From Elymus sibiricus (lineage: Eukaryota > Streptophyta > Magnoliopsida > Poales > Poaceae), in assembly GCA_039707655.1 (NCBI GenBank), contig CM077676.1, positions 450,839,379 to 450,903,378 on the forward strand: 64,000 bases of DNA. Direction: 5' to 3'. Positions 1 through 12,493 of the stretch are shown here, piece by piece. A program made the translations under genes and the position numbers. The notes beneath the pieces are model-generated. The model saw nothing but the letters and a program-made list of their open reading frames with translations. It was not told where the DNA came from and ran no database searches. Positions within the stretch are counted from its first letter, which is position 1; every line of letters starts with the position of its first letter.

Positions 1-2000
1 CCAGGATCACTATAGAGATGCATACAAGGTTTTGATCTGATCATTACCAACTCGTAGCGCAGCGGAAGTAGAGTCGATGAAGATCGGCGGTGCAGATCCC
101 CGCAGCTAGGATTTACAACCTCCCAACCACGAGGATGTTCTCCCTCGTCTGCTCCTCGGACAGTCCCTCGGACAGCCCTTCGGGAGGCAGTCGGACAGTC
201 CCTCGGACGGTGTCACGAATAGCCCTTCGGGAGGACCCTCGAACTCGGACGGTATCTCGAACAGCCCTTCGGGAGTACCCTCGAACAGCCCCTCGGGCAA
301 AAGATCGAACCTACGACCTCTCTACGGGGTTGCACACATACGGTGTCAGCTATCCGGCAGGGCTTCGCCGTCCAGAAATAGTTCCCACCGGAACCTAGAC
401 AGCCTTTCGGCTCTATGAAACTATTTCGTGGGAGGGAGAGAGAAGGCCAGATCATGCATGGCATTTGTATGAGAGTTGGAGTGAGTGTGGAGAGCTCCTC
501 TCCACCTCTATTTATAGGAAAAGGCAAGGGGTAGGGTGGCACATGAAAATCCCAAAATGCCCATGCTTTATGTCCCACATAAAGGGCAAAATGGGGAGGC
601 AAGCTCCCCTTGGCCGGCCACCCCCATTGATCTTTTGGGGAAAGCCCAAAAAGGTGGCTTTCCAAAAAGCAACCAAAAAGGTGTTTTCACTATTCATGAA
701 AATATTTTTCCGCGACCGTTAAATCCGAAAATATTTCTGTAGGTCCAGAACATTTCCAGTACCCCCTAAAATAATTCTGGACGCGTTCCGAAACATTTCC
801 GGATCAATGATTTTCATCAGCGAAAAGCAACCAACACATTTCCGACAGCTCCGAAACATTTCCGGTTTTCTCTCCGGAAAAATTCTAGAAGGTCCCTGAA
901 CAATTCCGGCACCCTCCAAAAAGTTCCAGGCGCGTGCCGAAACCTTTTTGGCTCAATGGTTTACTCCGAAACAACTTTTCGGTTTCACCGAAACTTTTCC
1001 GGTTTTCTCTCCGAAACTTTTCCGTCGTCTCCGAAACTTTTCCGGTGACTTTCTCTCAGACTCCCTGTCTAGTATTCAATAGATAGATGACCCTTAAGTG
1101 TGTGACCCTGTAGGTTCGGTGAAGTATAGACATGACCGGAACACTTTCCGATCAATGATCAATAGCGGAACCGTGGACATCCATATTGATCCCTATACCC
1201 ACACGAATGAATATTCGAGTGAACCTGTAGTTTGCTGTGTGCTATTCCTGTTGCTTCACGATAATTTACAAACACCCGAGGTGAGACTTATCGGCATCCT
1301 CGTGGATCAACAACTTGTCCACTATGCCAGTTACCTCATTACCGGTTTTGTTCTCTTTTCTTGTTTCCGCGTTCCGGCATCCCTGTGATCAAATCACATT
1401 GTGTTTGGCCAGACGATGATGGATACCATAACACTGAGAGGGCCCTAAGAATATCTCTCCATCGTCGGAGGAGCAAATCCCAATCTTGAGCTATCAAGTT
1501 ACTTGTCATACTTTTCCGTGAACCCGTAAGCCGCCGTAATAACCACCCTGTTGAAGATGACGTTTAACAAACCCCAAAGTTCACGAAGCAAGTACGAAGG
1601 AACTTGATACTCTCATGGTCTAAGGAATTATGCAAATGTTAACTTTCTCTGTGTTATTAACCATTTACTTGTGACGAATGTATCTCATAGCATAACATCA
1701 ATTCGGATCGATTCAACACAAGTGTTCTTCTAACATTGTGCCCTCAAAAGTTGTCGGCATAGACATGCCCATGATCAGGAAAACATGATCATCATGCAAC
1801 ACTTGAGCCAGTCTTAGAGGCTTGACTAGGAATACTTTTTATCGTTTATTATTCCACACGTGCATATGAGTTTTCCTCCGAGCCTCGTGGTTATTGTAGA
1901 TTCGAGAACCATAGCAGTTATAGCATGGAACATAAACATAATTTCGAACATGGAGATAAGTAATAACATTTATTATTGCCTCTAGGGCATATCTCCTACA
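1..2000 (-). mobile_element. Copia LTR, Angela/BARE-related, cut by window edge
   Basis: Read on the minus strand this begins at 2000 with TGTAGGAGATATGCCC followed by the AGAGGCAATAATAAA block typical of Angela/WIS/BARE LTRs. It resembles the LTR at 16283-18070 over most of its length, including the block around 1098-1400 that matches 17170-17460. By comparison about 49 bases of the far LTR end lie left of the window. The bases right of 2000 are not a polypurine tract, so this is either a 5' LTR whose internal domain lies to the left or a solo LTR. Short ORFs inside it are LTR sequence, not genes. Confidence 0.8.
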
Positions 2001-2089
2001 CTCACGGAGGAGATAATACTCTACGTCATGCTCTTTGCTTATTGAGTACAAGTGTATACAGAGTACAAATTACCAAGGGATTGTAATGT

Positions 2090-2467
2090 GTCCTACAACA
2101 AGCCCGGCCCCAGGCTTATCCTATATACCTAAATAGTTGATCCCCATTAACTCCAATTCTCTCAACATGCAAGTATGCCACCTCACCATGCCATCATGAA
2201 TGAACTAACTCCAATTCTCTCAACATGCAATTATGTCACCTCATCATGCCACCATGCATGGGAAAAGAACCACATTAACATGTACTACCATGCATGCTAC
2301 TCATATTTAATAAATATTCTACAACTATAGAATAATCAAATACAACAAATTATATGTTAGTTTCAATTGACATATTGTTAGTCTAAATACTAATGTTTCA
2401 TACAAACAAATCTCAATGAAATAATTTCTAAAAATTCCCGCTGCAACGCGCGGGGTATCATCTCTAG
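2090..2467 (+). mobile_element. Helitron-like 3' terminus
   Basis: The stretch ends with a GC-rich hairpin (CCCGC, loop, GCGGG at about 2437-2455) followed after 8 bases by CTAG at 2464-2467 and then T. This is the layout of Helitron 3' ends. Inside is an imperfect tandem copy of a unit of roughly 60 bases (about 2150-2265, starting AACTCCAATTCTCTCAACAT). The 5' TC end was not found; 2001-2089 is unassigned sequence between the LTR and this element. Confidence 0.45.
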
Positions 2468-2632
2468 TATAACATACCAAGGGCCTAGGGTTTACACATG
2501 TAGGTCGGCTACGATGATGGAGGCAGAGTCCTCCATGGCTCCGGTATCTTCGGATTGTGATCCAAGTCTTTCGCATCTTCTCGTAATAGCCCGACCCACC
2601 AGGTCGGGAACCATCTGAGGAAGGTTGGCCAC

Positions 2633-4250
2633 GTGGTGAACACTGACGTGGCCCCAACGATAGAGCCAATGAAGCCCAAGGTTGCCTCCCTGACTAAGGG
2701 CAAATGGAAGCCCTCCATCGTCACGCACGCCCAATTGGACCGGCTCTCCGAGGTGGGGTATCTGCCGACGCCGGAGGACGCCTTCGCACGCGTGCCGCTC
2801 ATCGTCAAGGATGACACTGCATGGTCGGAGACGGTTCCCAAGCCCCGCGCTGAGGACAACGAGCGGGTACGTTTTGTCCCCTTCCTCATTCGCGGGCTTG
2901 GCTTTCCAATCCACCCCTTCTTCAGGGGCCTCCTCAACTTCTATTGCCTTCAACTCCACCACCTCTCCCCAAACTCTATCCTCCACATCACATGTTTCAT
3001 CACGCTTTGCCTATCGTTCCTGTGCTGCCAGCCGCACCTCGGCTTGTGGCGCAAATTCTTTTGTGTCAAGCTCTAGATGAATGTCAATGAGCCGTGCGAG
3101 TGCGGTGCGCCAACATCAGCAAAATCACCTGCTCCAAGTACTTGGGAGTTCATGGAGATGAACAAAAACTGGCAAGAGGAGCAGTTCTACATCCGGGATG
3201 TAGGACTAGAAGATCCTCCTCTAGCCGGCATCGTCACACCCTTCACCCCGACTCCCCCAAGAAAGAGCAACTCATGGAAGCTGAAGAGCAGCCTGTTGGA
3301 GGAGTTTAGCGCGGTCACAACGCTGAGCCAGAAGATAGCCTAGCTGGCCAAGGAAGGACTGACGCTCGTGCAGGTCATGCATGTGGCGCTCAATCGAGGA
3401 ATCCAGATGCTCCAAACCCGGGTGCACCCGATGTGGGAGTACAACGGCGTGGACGACGCTACCCTGGCCATCCAAGGTGGCTTCTACGAGGGCAAATCCA
3501 TGTAGGAGATTCTCTCTCTCATGTTCAAGGGCAAGGCCACCAACTTCCCCAACGACACCAATGACAACGGCTTCGATGCCATGGTGCGAGTCGTGTTGGT
3601 AAGCACTTTGATCCGTTCTTTTTGATTGTCGGACAATCCGTGCTGCTCGTCTTGATGGATCGCTCATCGTTGCAGCCGTGGCACTCTTGGGCGACCAATC
3701 TCCGCTCCCCGGCTCCTTAACCAGAAGATCCCCAGCTAGAAGGCGTAGTTTGGCTTCGTTCCGAGGACACCACCATGACCAGCACGCGTGCCACGTGTTC
3801 CAAGGGCCCTGCCATGACGGTCAATCTCGTGGATGACGAGGACGATGGCAACAACGATGATAACAACACCGACGAGGAGTCCATTAGTGAGGGCCACGAT
3901 GTTGAGACGAGCAGCTTCGAGCTGCGGAAGCGTGCCCATGGCGAGGGCACGTCCGCCTCCGGTACCGCTGGGCTAGATCCGCTCGAGGACGGAGGGCGGG
4001 AGAAGGGCCAAAAGGTGCTTAGGGACAAGGCGCCCAGACGGCTGCGCCACCTGTCTCCACCGCCCCCGCTTCACTCATGCAGGGCAGGGCCACAGTGCAA
4101 CTTCCCGCAGGCTGGAAACCCCGAGCTAAGCCGGTGGCAACCATGTAAGTATTATTTTCCAATCGAACTGTAAAATATCAGCTTGATCTAATGATTTATC
4201 TTCATTGTAATTTCTCCACAGACCGCCGCACGACCTCGAAGCCAACTGAC
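2633..4250 (+). pseudogene. Decayed retroelement gag-like gene with putative gypsy-type transposon domain
   Basis: The first reading frame (2633-3076) contains the pattern FVPFLIRGLGFPIHPFFRG, then LLNFYCLQLHH and the downstream LxPNSILHI..F stretch. I recognise this as the plant 'putative gypsy type transposon' domain (Pfam PF04195). The same protein family continues after in-frame stops: 3077-3343 (WQEEQFYIRDVG, then TPTPPRKSNSW), then about 3344-3600 (LAKEGLTLVQV, RVHPMWEYNG) with stops near 3341 and 3505. An acidic stretch at 3775-4173 (DDEDDGNNDDNN) follows in another exon or frame. A likely GT-AG intron lies at about 4144-4221. The coding region is interrupted at about 4265 by the LTR of element A. 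Domain recognition is from memory; the function is inferred to be gag-like. It is certainly not intact. Confidence 0.65.
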
Positions 4251-4265
4251 TGGCGCCCCAACAGG

Positions 4266-5328
4266 TGCCTGCTTCCTCTCAACTAGGAAGGCGTTGGGCC
4301 CCCAAGTGCAAGGGTTTGCAGCAAGCAGTTTCCCTCAAGTGACCTCAAGGTTTATTGAATCTACGAGAGCTATGCGATTACAATTAATGATCAATACCTG
4401 CACACACAAAACAGAACTACCTTGCCCTCAATGAAAGTAGTGAGGTCATCAATCTCACTAGCTTTGCTAGTTACAAAGGAATTAAAAGCACAAGTGTATG
4501 GAAGATTTGATTGCAGCAAGAAAGTAAAAAAGAAAACGTAAATTGTGATTGAAAGATTATAGGAAAAAGATGGACCGGGATCCGTAGGTTCACTAGCGGT
4601 TTCTCTCCAAAAAGATAGCACGGTGTGGTGAACAAATTATAGTTGAGTATCGATTGCAATATTTATGAGTATGAATATCCATGGCATAATTAATATATGA
4701 GCATCACATCCCAATATCTATAGACCACCATCCAACTGCATATGTAGCTAATACTCCACCCTAAGACCGCTATCCAGCATGCATCTCAAAGTATTAAGTA
4801 AAACAGAGTGTTCCATTAAGTTGTCACATGAAGTCGATGATATATTGTCTTCACCCTGCGTTCAAAGGACAACTACACAATCATCTTTTTATCCCTAGAG
4901 TCAGCAACACAATGCAAGCCTTTTCCACTTTCTATCACTGCGGTAGATTACTTGTAAGATTGAACCTAACTATTATACACAACTCCCTCTTGAAGATCGA
5001 ACCCCCAGCTTGGCCAGAGAAAGAAGAATAGATCGGAGAGCATATATGAATAAGAATTATGCTAAAAAGAAACCTAATAGATCTCAAAAAAATCATGGAT
5101 AAATCTAATCATAAAGTGACAATTCATCATATCCCAACAAACACACCGCAAAAAGTACATCAGATAGATCACAATCATGTAGGGCAGCTCATGTGATCTT
5201 TGTATTGAGAAACATGGGAGAGAAAACCAACTTAGCTACTGCTATGGACACATATTCAAAGGAAACTACTCACGAGCGACCATGATGGCCTTCAAGTTGA
5301 TGGAGATGGCCACCGTGAAGATTTCCCC
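4266..5328 (-). mobile_element. Gypsy element A, 3' LTR, outer part
   Basis: This is the outer two thirds of an LTR that starts with TG at about 4266 and resumes at 12042 after the insertion of element B. Blocks shared with the LTRs of B, C and D include GCTATCCAGCATGCATCT and the GATCGGAGAG region. The exact outer boundary is inferred from the family pattern, because the partner LTR of A is not in the window and no site duplication can be checked. Confidence 0.7.
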
Positions 5329-6890
5329 TGCTACTTGTAGCTTGCGTTGGTAATTCCCCGAAGAGGAAGGGATGATGCAGCACAGTAGAGATAAGTATTT
5401 CCCTCAGTTATGAAACCAAGGTTATCGAACCAGTAGGAGAATCACACAACACCTCGTTAGTAGCACCTGCACACAAACAACAAATCCTTGCACCCAACAC
5501 AAACGAGAGGTTGTCAATCTCTCGGCGGTAAATTGCAAGATTAAATTGTATGTGATATATAGATAGATTGAAACAAAAATACAAAATAAAATAAATAAAA
5601 GAAAATGGCAGCAATATTTTTAGGGTTTTAGTAATATGATTTTGATAGACCCGGGGGCCATAGATTTCACTAGAGGCTTCTCTCGAGAAAATAGCATACG
5701 GTGGGTAGAAAAATTACTGTTGGGCAATTGATAGAAAAGCAAATAATCATGACGATATCGAAGGCAATGATCATGTATATTGGCATCACGTCCAAGATTA
5801 GTAGACTGACTCCTGCCTGCATCTACTACTATTACTCCACACATCGACCGCTATCCAGCATGCATCTAGTGTATTAAGTCAATAAAAACGGAGTAATGCC
5901 TTAAGAACGATGACATGATGTACACAAGATAAACTCATGTATGAATAAACCCCATCTTTTTGCCCTTAGTAGCAACGATACATACGTGTCATGTCCCTTT
6001 CTGTCACTGGGATTGAGCACCGCAAGATCGAACCCACTACAAAGCACCTCTTCCCATGGCAAGATAAATCAATCTAGTTGGCCAAACCAAATCAATAGAT
6101 CGGAGAAGAAATACGAGGCTATAATAATCATGCATAAAAGAGTGCCGCAAAGACTCAAATAATTTCATGGATAATCTGATCATAAACTCACAATTCATCG
6201 GATCCCAACAAACACACCGCAAAAAGTGATTACATTGGATAGAACTCCAAGAACATCAAGGAGAACATTGTATTGAAGATCAAAAAGAGAGAAGAAGCCA
6301 TCTAGCTACAGCCTATGGACCCGAAGGTCTGTGGTAAACTACTCACGCATCATCGGAAGGGCAGCAAGGTTGATGTAGAACCCCTCCGTGATCGATTCCC
6401 CCTCCGGCAGATCACCGGAGAAGGACCCCAGATGGGATCTCTCTGGAACATAAACTTGCGGTGGCGGAAAAAGTATTTCTTGGACTCCCTCGAGGGTTTC
6501 TGATTTTTCTGGAATTTATAGTGCTGGAATTAGGTCAAACGGAGCAGGGTGGGCCCCACGAGGTACCAGGGCACGCCACCCCACCTGGGGCGCGCCCTGG
6601 TGCCTCGTGCCCCACTCCTTCATCTTCTGGCCCTCTCCCAAAGCTTCTAGTGTTTATCTTGTCCAATAAAAAATCTCCAAAAAGTTTCGTGGCATTTGGA
6701 CTTCGTTTGATATTGATTTTCTGTAAAACAAAAACAGGGCAGAAAACAGCCACTGGCACTGGGCACTAGGTTAATAGGTTATTCTCCAAAAATGATATAA
6801 AATTGCTGTAAATGGTTATAAAAACATCCAAGATTGATATTATAACAGCATGGAACAATCAAAAATTATAGATACATTGGAGACGTATCA
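5329..6890 (-). repeat. Element B 3' LTR
   Basis: This copy starts TGCTACTTGTAG and ends ACGTATCA. It matches 10475-12036 throughout. On the minus strand a TATA-like CTATAAATTCC lies near 6511-6522 and could be the core promoter. The motif GCATCCCCAAGCTTAA follows immediately at 6891, which on the minus strand is the PPT-like sequence just before the LTR. Confidence 0.92.
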
Positions 6891-8217
6891 GCATCCCCAA
6901 GCTTAATTCCTGCTCGTCCTCGATTAGGTAAATGATAAAAACAGAATTTTTGATGTGGAATGCTGCCTATCATATTCATCACATATTCTTTTCTTTTATA
7001 GCATGGACATTGGACTTGAATGATTCAAAGCAATAGTCTATAATTTGACATGAAGATATAAATACTCAAGCATGCTAACAAGCAGCCATGTCTTTCAAAA
7101 TATCAACGCTAAAGAAAGTTATCCCGAGCCCATTATGCTCAATCATTGATCTATTCATGAAACATACTCAAATATTAGCTACATCCAATGCACAAGTATG
7201 ACAATAGTGCTCTCTAGTTGGTGCTTTTGTAAGAGAAGATGGAGACTCAAACAAAAATAAAAATTGCATAAAAGTAAATAGATAGGCCCTTCGCAGAGGG
7301 AAGCAGAGATTTGTCAAATGTGCCAGAGCTCAAAGCTGAAATTATAGAGATAAAAATATTTTGGGAGGCATGCTTTTCCTGTCAACGAAAACGACCGAGA
7401 ATTCCCAATATTTTCCATGCTAGACACATCATAGGTGGTTCCCAAACAGAAAGTAAAGTTTATTTCTTTTCCACCATTCTTTCACAATCCATGGCTAGCC
7501 GTATCACGGGTGCCCTCCATACCAACACTTTCCAAGGAATTTTGTTGTTATTAATTTGATTTCATGTGGGACTGGGCATCCCTATTACCAACCATTCTCT
7601 CGTGCAATGACAAGTGAATAAACACTCATTGTGAGAATAACACACCTAGCATGGAAAATAATGGCCACCCCTGCCACTTCATGAGCGGTACGGGCACACA
7701 AAAATAGAAAATTATTTTGAAAATTAGAGTTAGCACACGCAAATTTACTTGGAACGGCATTGAAATACCGCATATAGGTAGATATAGTGGACTCATTTGG
7801 CATAACTTGGGTTTAAGGAGTTTGGATGCACAAGCAGTATTTCCGCTTTGTACGAATGAAGGCTAGCAAATAGATTGAGAAGCAACCAACCAAAAAACGA
7901 AAACGGTCATAAACATGCATTGAACACAACTAACACCGAATAATGCACCATAAGTAGGATATAATTTCATTGCATAACTATTGACTTAACGTGCATGCAT
8001 AGGGAATCACAAACCTTAACACTAATATTCTTACTAAATCACAATTACTCACTAACATGACTCACATATTATCATTTCCATATCGCAAAACTATTGCAAG
8101 GAATCACACTTATCATATCCAATGATCTATATGAAATTTTATTTATATCCCTCTTGAATATTCATCACTTTGGGACCAACTTCATATCTAGTGCAAATTA
8201 CCGTTACTATCATCAAC

Positions 8218-8530
8218 TATCAAAAAGATTTAAGTGAAGCATGAGAGTGCAAATATTTCTTCAAAATTTCAATCTTACCAATTCTCAAAATAATATAAGT
8301 GAAGCATGAGAATTCATTTCTTCAAAATTTTAATCTTGACAATTCTCAAAATAATATAAGTGAAGCATGAGAATTCATTTCTTAAATTTTTTAATCAACT
8401 CTCAAAATAATATAAGTGAAGCATGAGAGTTTATTTCTTTAAAATTTAGCCACCACCGTGCTCAAAAAGATTTAAGTGAAGCACTAGAGCAACTGCCTAG
8501 CTCAAAAAATTGAAGTGAAGCACATAGAGT
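8218..8530. repeat. Degenerate tandem repeat in element B
   Basis: A unit of about 60 bases recurs five or six times. Each copy carries a core close to ATAAGTGAAGCATGAGA preceded by TCTCAAAA(T/G)A. A shorter version of the same core is found in element D at about 46930-47010, so the repeat belongs to the family and is not a local accident. Confidence 0.8.
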
Positions 8531-8720
8531 ATTCTAAAAAATTATGATAACGTGTGGCTCTCTCAAGATAGGTGTGTTCAGCAAAGATGATTGTGAAAAA
8601 TTAAAAAGCAAACAAAGCAAAGACTCATATAATACAGGACGCTCCAAGCAAAACTCATATCATGCGACGAATAAAAATATAGCTCCAAGTAAAATTACCG
8701 ATGGTTGGTAGAAGAAAGAG

Positions 8721-8807
8721 GGGATGCCTTCCGGGGCATCCCCAAGCTTAGACGCTTGAGTCTTCCTTGAATATTACCTTGGGGTGCCTCGGGCATCCCC
8801 AAGCTTA
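8721..8807 (-). repeat. Two internal copies of the PPT-like motif
   Basis: GCATCCCCAAGCTTA occurs at about 8737-8750 and again at 8793-8807. It is identical to the sequence abutting the LTR at 6891-6905. The first copy is preceded by GGGATGCC, so the RNA could fold as GGGATGCC/GGCATCCC. Confidence 0.75.
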
Positions 8808-9455
8808 GGCTTTTACTACTCCTTATTCCTTCATCCATCGTGATCTCACCCAAAACTTGAAAACTTCAATCACACAAAACTCAACAAAACCTTCGTGAGA
8901 TCCATTAGTATAACAAAATAAATCACTACTATAAGTACTGTTGCAAACCCATTCATATTTTATTTTTTCATTATACCTACTGTACTCTAACTTCATCATG
9001 GCTTATACCCCCCGATACAATCCATAGATTCATCGAAACAAGCAAGTAGTGCATCAAAAACAGAATCTGTCAAAAACAGAAAAGTCTATAGAAATCTGAA
9101 TTATGGTCATACTTCTGTAACTCCAAAAATTCTGAAAAATTAGGACGATGTGGGAAATTCATATATAAATATTGTGTAAAAAATTCAGAAGGTTCTGACG
9201 TTCCAGAGAAAAACCAAAATTCCAGCACTAGACGCAAAACTTTCTGTTTTCAAACAGCATCAATTATACTATCTTCCAAATCATCCCAAAGGCTTTACTT
9301 GGGACAAACACTAATTAAAAACACAAAAACACCATCATACCAGTAGCATGACAGTGAAAACACACAATAACAGAAAACAAATTTATTTTATTCATTGGGT
9401 TGCCTCCCAACAAGCGCTGTTGTTTTATGCCCCTAGCTAGGCATATTGCATAATT

Positions 9456-10274
9456 TCAAATATTGTCATCTTTGGTTTCCAATTCCTCAATCACACATCC
9501 ATTTTTTCTAATAGATTTAACATAGGTGTTTCTCACCATAACACTTCTAGGCACAAAATCAAGAATTTTACTCTTGTGAATAGGTTCCTTAATTACATCA
9601 ATGAAATTGGGGTGCACTCTAATCATTTTAAGATCTTCATTTCCCTTACTAGAAGTAGAACCATTGGTTTTAGGAACATATATAAATTTGCAATTCTTGC
9701 TAGGAGGAGTCTTTTCAATAGTTTTCATGGAAGAAAAAGCGGAACCCAAGTTATTAATAATTTCTTCCAACTTATCAATCCTAGCGGGACTTTGTTCCAT
9801 CCTTTCATTAATTATTGGTTCTCTCTCTTTTAGCATCTTAAGAGTAATCCCTACCTTTGATCCAAACTGAGTGACAAGATTATGAATCTTTTTATCTAAA
9901 TTTTCAATATGCTCAACGGTAGGCATTTTATTTTCAATAGCATCTATCCTTTGCATAACATGTTCCAAGGTCAAAATTGTTTCATTAATAGTAATAGGTG
10001 GTGATCCCACTAAATTTCCCATAGCATTAAAAGCATCCATAGAGGGACACATCAAGAAATTCCCTCCAGTGATAGTATCAAGCACAAATCTATACCAAGT
10101 AGTAATTCCCACATAAAAATTGCGAAGAAGGATGGTGGAGGATTGCTTACGAATTGATCTATTATGAGCATCACAAATCCTATACCAAGCATCTTTTAAA
10201 TTCTCTCCTCCCCTTTGTTTAAAATTAAGTACGTCATTTTCAGGGGTAATAGTAACGAGTGAAGAACTAGCCAT
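9456..10274 (-). CDS. Gag-like protein of element B
   Basis: The 272-residue product starts at the methionine of MASSSLVTITPEND, chosen because the longer open frame upstream crosses the primer binding site and the LTR end. Residues about 20-70 match the plant Gypsy (Athila-type) retrotransposon gag pattern: GGENLKDAWYRI, then LLRNFYVGITTWYRFVLDTITGG. A coiled-coil-like stretch with several I/L heptads follows (about residues 100-190). The C-terminal third is basic and has no CCHC zinc knuckle. The expected role is capsid formation and RNA packaging. No protease or polymerase follows, so the element would depend on enzymes from a relative. The frame is open across its length. Family assignment is by recognition only. 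Confidence 0.75.
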   Translation of the reverse strand: MASSSLVTITPENDVLNFKQRGGENLKDAWYRICDAHNRSIRKQSSTILLRNFYVGITTWYRFVLDTITGGNFLMCPSMDAFNAMGNLVGSPPITINETILTLEHVMQRIDAIENKMPTVEHIENLDKKIHNLVTQFGSKVGITLKMLKEREPIINERMEQSPARIDKLEEIINNLGSAFSSMKTIEKTPPSKNCKFIYVPKTNGSTSSKGNEDLKMIRVHPNFIDVIKEPIHKSKILDFVPRSVMVRNTYVKSIRKNGCVIEELETKDDNI

Positions 10275-10445
10275 AATGATAAAGCAAGCAAGCAAACTAG
10301 CAAAAGGCAAACGAAAAATATTTTTGCATTTTTGAAAAAACGTTTTAGAAGTGGGAGAGATGAAAACGAGAGGCAAATGGAAAATAAAGTAAATGCAAGG
10401 AGATGAGAGTTTATGCAAAGGTACTTGATAGATGTTGATGATGTC

Positions 10446-10463
10446 TCCCCGGCAACGGCGCCA
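10446..10463 (-). other. Primer binding site of element B
   Basis: The minus strand reads TGGCGCCGTTGCCGGGGA, 11 bases after the end of the 5' LTR. It resembles the complement of a tRNA-Asp 3' end, as in Athila-type elements. C and D have the same site with A in place of G at the fifth base. Confidence 0.75.
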
Positions 10464-10474
10464 GAAATTCTTCC

Positions 10475-12036
10475 TGCTACTTGTAGCTTGCGTTGATATT
10501 TCCCCGAAGAGGAAGGGATGATGCAGCACAGTAGAGATAAGTATTTCCCTCAGTTATGAAACCAAGGTTATCGAACCAGTAGGAGAATCACACAACACCT
10601 CGTTAGCAGCACCTGCACACAAACAACAAATCCTTGCACCCAACGCAAACGAGAGGTTGTCAATCTCTCGGCGGTAAATTGCAAGATTAAATTGTATGTG
10701 ATAGATAGATAGATTGAAACAAAAATACAAAATAAAATAAATAAAAGAAAATGGCAGCAATATTTTTAGGGTTTTAGTAATATGATTTTGATAGACCCGG
10801 GGGCCATAGATTTCACTAGAGGCTTCTCTCGACAAAATAGCATATGGTGGGTAGACAAATTACTGTTGGGCAATTGATAGAAAAGCAAATAATCATGACG
10901 ATATCCAAGGCAATGATCATGTATATAGGCATCACATCCAAGATTAGTAGACTGACTCCTGCCTGCATCTACTACTATTACTCCACACATCGACCTCTAT
11001 CCAGCATGCATGTAGTGTATTAAGTCCATAAGAACAGAGTAATGCCTTAAGAACGATGACATGATGTACACAAGATAAACTCACGTATGAATAAACCCCA
11101 TCTTTTTACCCTTAGTAGTAACGATACATACGTGTCATGTCCCTTTCTGTCACTGGGATTGAGCACCGCAAGATCGAACCCACTACAAAGCACCTCTTCC
11201 CATGGCAAGATAAATCAATCTAGTTGGCCAAACCAAATCAATAGATCGGAGAAGAAATACGAGGCTATAATAATCATGCATAAAAGAGTGCAGCAAAGAC
11301 TCAAATAATTTCATGGATAATCTGATCATAAACTCACAATTCATCGGATCCCAACAAACACACCGCGAAAAGTGATTACATCGGATAGAACTCCAAGAAC
11401 ATCAAGGAGAACATTGTATTGAAGATCAAAAATAGAGAAGAAGCCATCTAGCTAGTGCCTATGGACCCGAAGGTCTGTGGTAAACTACTCACGCATCATC
11501 GGAAGGGCAGCAAGGTTGATGTAGAACCCCTCCGTGATAGATTCACCCACCGGCAGATCACCGGAGAAGGACCCCAGATGGGATCTCTCTGGAACAGAAA
11601 CTTGCGGCGGCGGAAAAAGTATTTCATGGACTCCCTCGAGGGTTTCTAATTTTTCTGGAATTTACAGTGCTGGAATTAGGTCAAACGGAGCTGGGTGGGC
11701 CCCACGAGGTACCAGGGCGCGCCACCCCCCCTAGGGCGCGCCCTGGTGCCTCGTGGCCCACTCCTTCATCTTCTGGCCCTCTCCCGAAGCTTCTAGTGTT
11801 TATCTTGTCCAATAAAAAATCTCCAAAAAGTTTTGTGGCATTTGGACTTCGTTTGGTATTGATTTTCTGTAAAACAAAAACAGGGCAGAAAACAGCCACT
11901 GGCACTGGGCACTAGGTTAATAGGTTAGTCTCCAAAAATGATATAAAATTGCTGTAAATGATTATAAAAACATCCAAGATTGATATTATAACAGCATGGA
12001 ACAATCAAAAATTATAGTTACGTTGGAGACGTATCA
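10475..12036 (-). repeat. Element B 5' LTR
   Basis: This copy is the same length as 5329-6890, starts TGCTACTTGTAG and ends ACGTATCA. It would provide promoter and start of the element's minus-strand transcript. A TATA-like CTGTAAATTCC lies near 11657-11668, where the other LTR has CTATAAATTCC. Confidence 0.92.
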
Positions 12037-12493
12037 TCCCCCTCCGGCAGAGTACCGAAAAAGGCCTCCAGATTGGATCACGAAGAAACAGAGGTGTGCG
12101 GTGGTGGAAAAATTATGGTGATAAAGTCCCGAAGGGTTTCAGAGGTATAAGGCATGGGGACCGAGATGCGGTAAATCGGAGCACCAGGGGGGCACACGCC
12201 CCCCAAGGGCACGTGGGGGGCATAGGCCCCCCTAGCCGAGGTCAGTGACTCCTGGAACTTTCTAGACTTCAAACTTCTGCCGATTTTTTCTGGGATTTTT
12301 TCGAGCCCGATAAAATTGATTTTTTGGAAAAGTGCAAAAATAGTAGAAAACAACAACTGGAACTGGGCACTGGGTTAATAGGTTAGTCTAGGAAAATAAT
12401 AAAAATGATTTCAATAGGTGCCAAAAGTATGCTAATTTAATATAAACATGACATGAAACAAACAAAAAAATTAGATATATTTGAGACATATCA
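12037..12493 (-). mobile_element. Element A 3' LTR, inner part
   Basis: The LTR of A resumes after B and ends at ACATATCA (12486-12493). It includes the CACTGGGTTAATAGGTTAG block shared with B, C and D. With 4266-5323 it makes an LTR of about 1.5 kb, in line with the LTRs of C. Confidence 0.8.

Larger units (their letters stand above)
5329..12036 (-). mobile_element. Gypsy element B, complete, inserted in the LTR of A
   Basis: Two LTRs of 1562 bases (5329-6890 and 10475-12036) flank a 3.58 kb internal domain. The 5-base direct repeat TCCCC at 5324-5328 and 12037-12041 is the target-site duplication. The element reads on the minus strand: the primer binding site is next to the right LTR and the PPT-like motif next to the left LTR. 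The only coding region is a gag-like ORF at 9456-10274; no protease, reverse transcriptase, RNase H or integrase is present, so it is non-autonomous. The LTRs differ by eye at roughly 2% of positions, which suggests a fairly recent insertion. The long gap 6891-9455 holds only the PPT-like copies and tandem repeats listed separately. Confidence 0.92.

Noticed and set aside
1983..2017. Inverted repeat TATCTCCT...AGGAGATA across the Copia LTR edge
   Set aside because: The left arm is LTR sequence and the right arm is flanking sequence; no related structure exists at the other LTRs, so it is probably chance.
8218..8530. Regularly spaced repeats resembling a CRISPR array
   Set aside because: Repeats are degenerate, spacers are similar to each other, and the context is a plant retrotransposon.
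10275..10529. N-terminal extension of the element B gag frame
   Set aside because: It crosses the primer binding site and LTR end, which are not translated in the genomic RNA from this start; the MASSSLV methionine is better.
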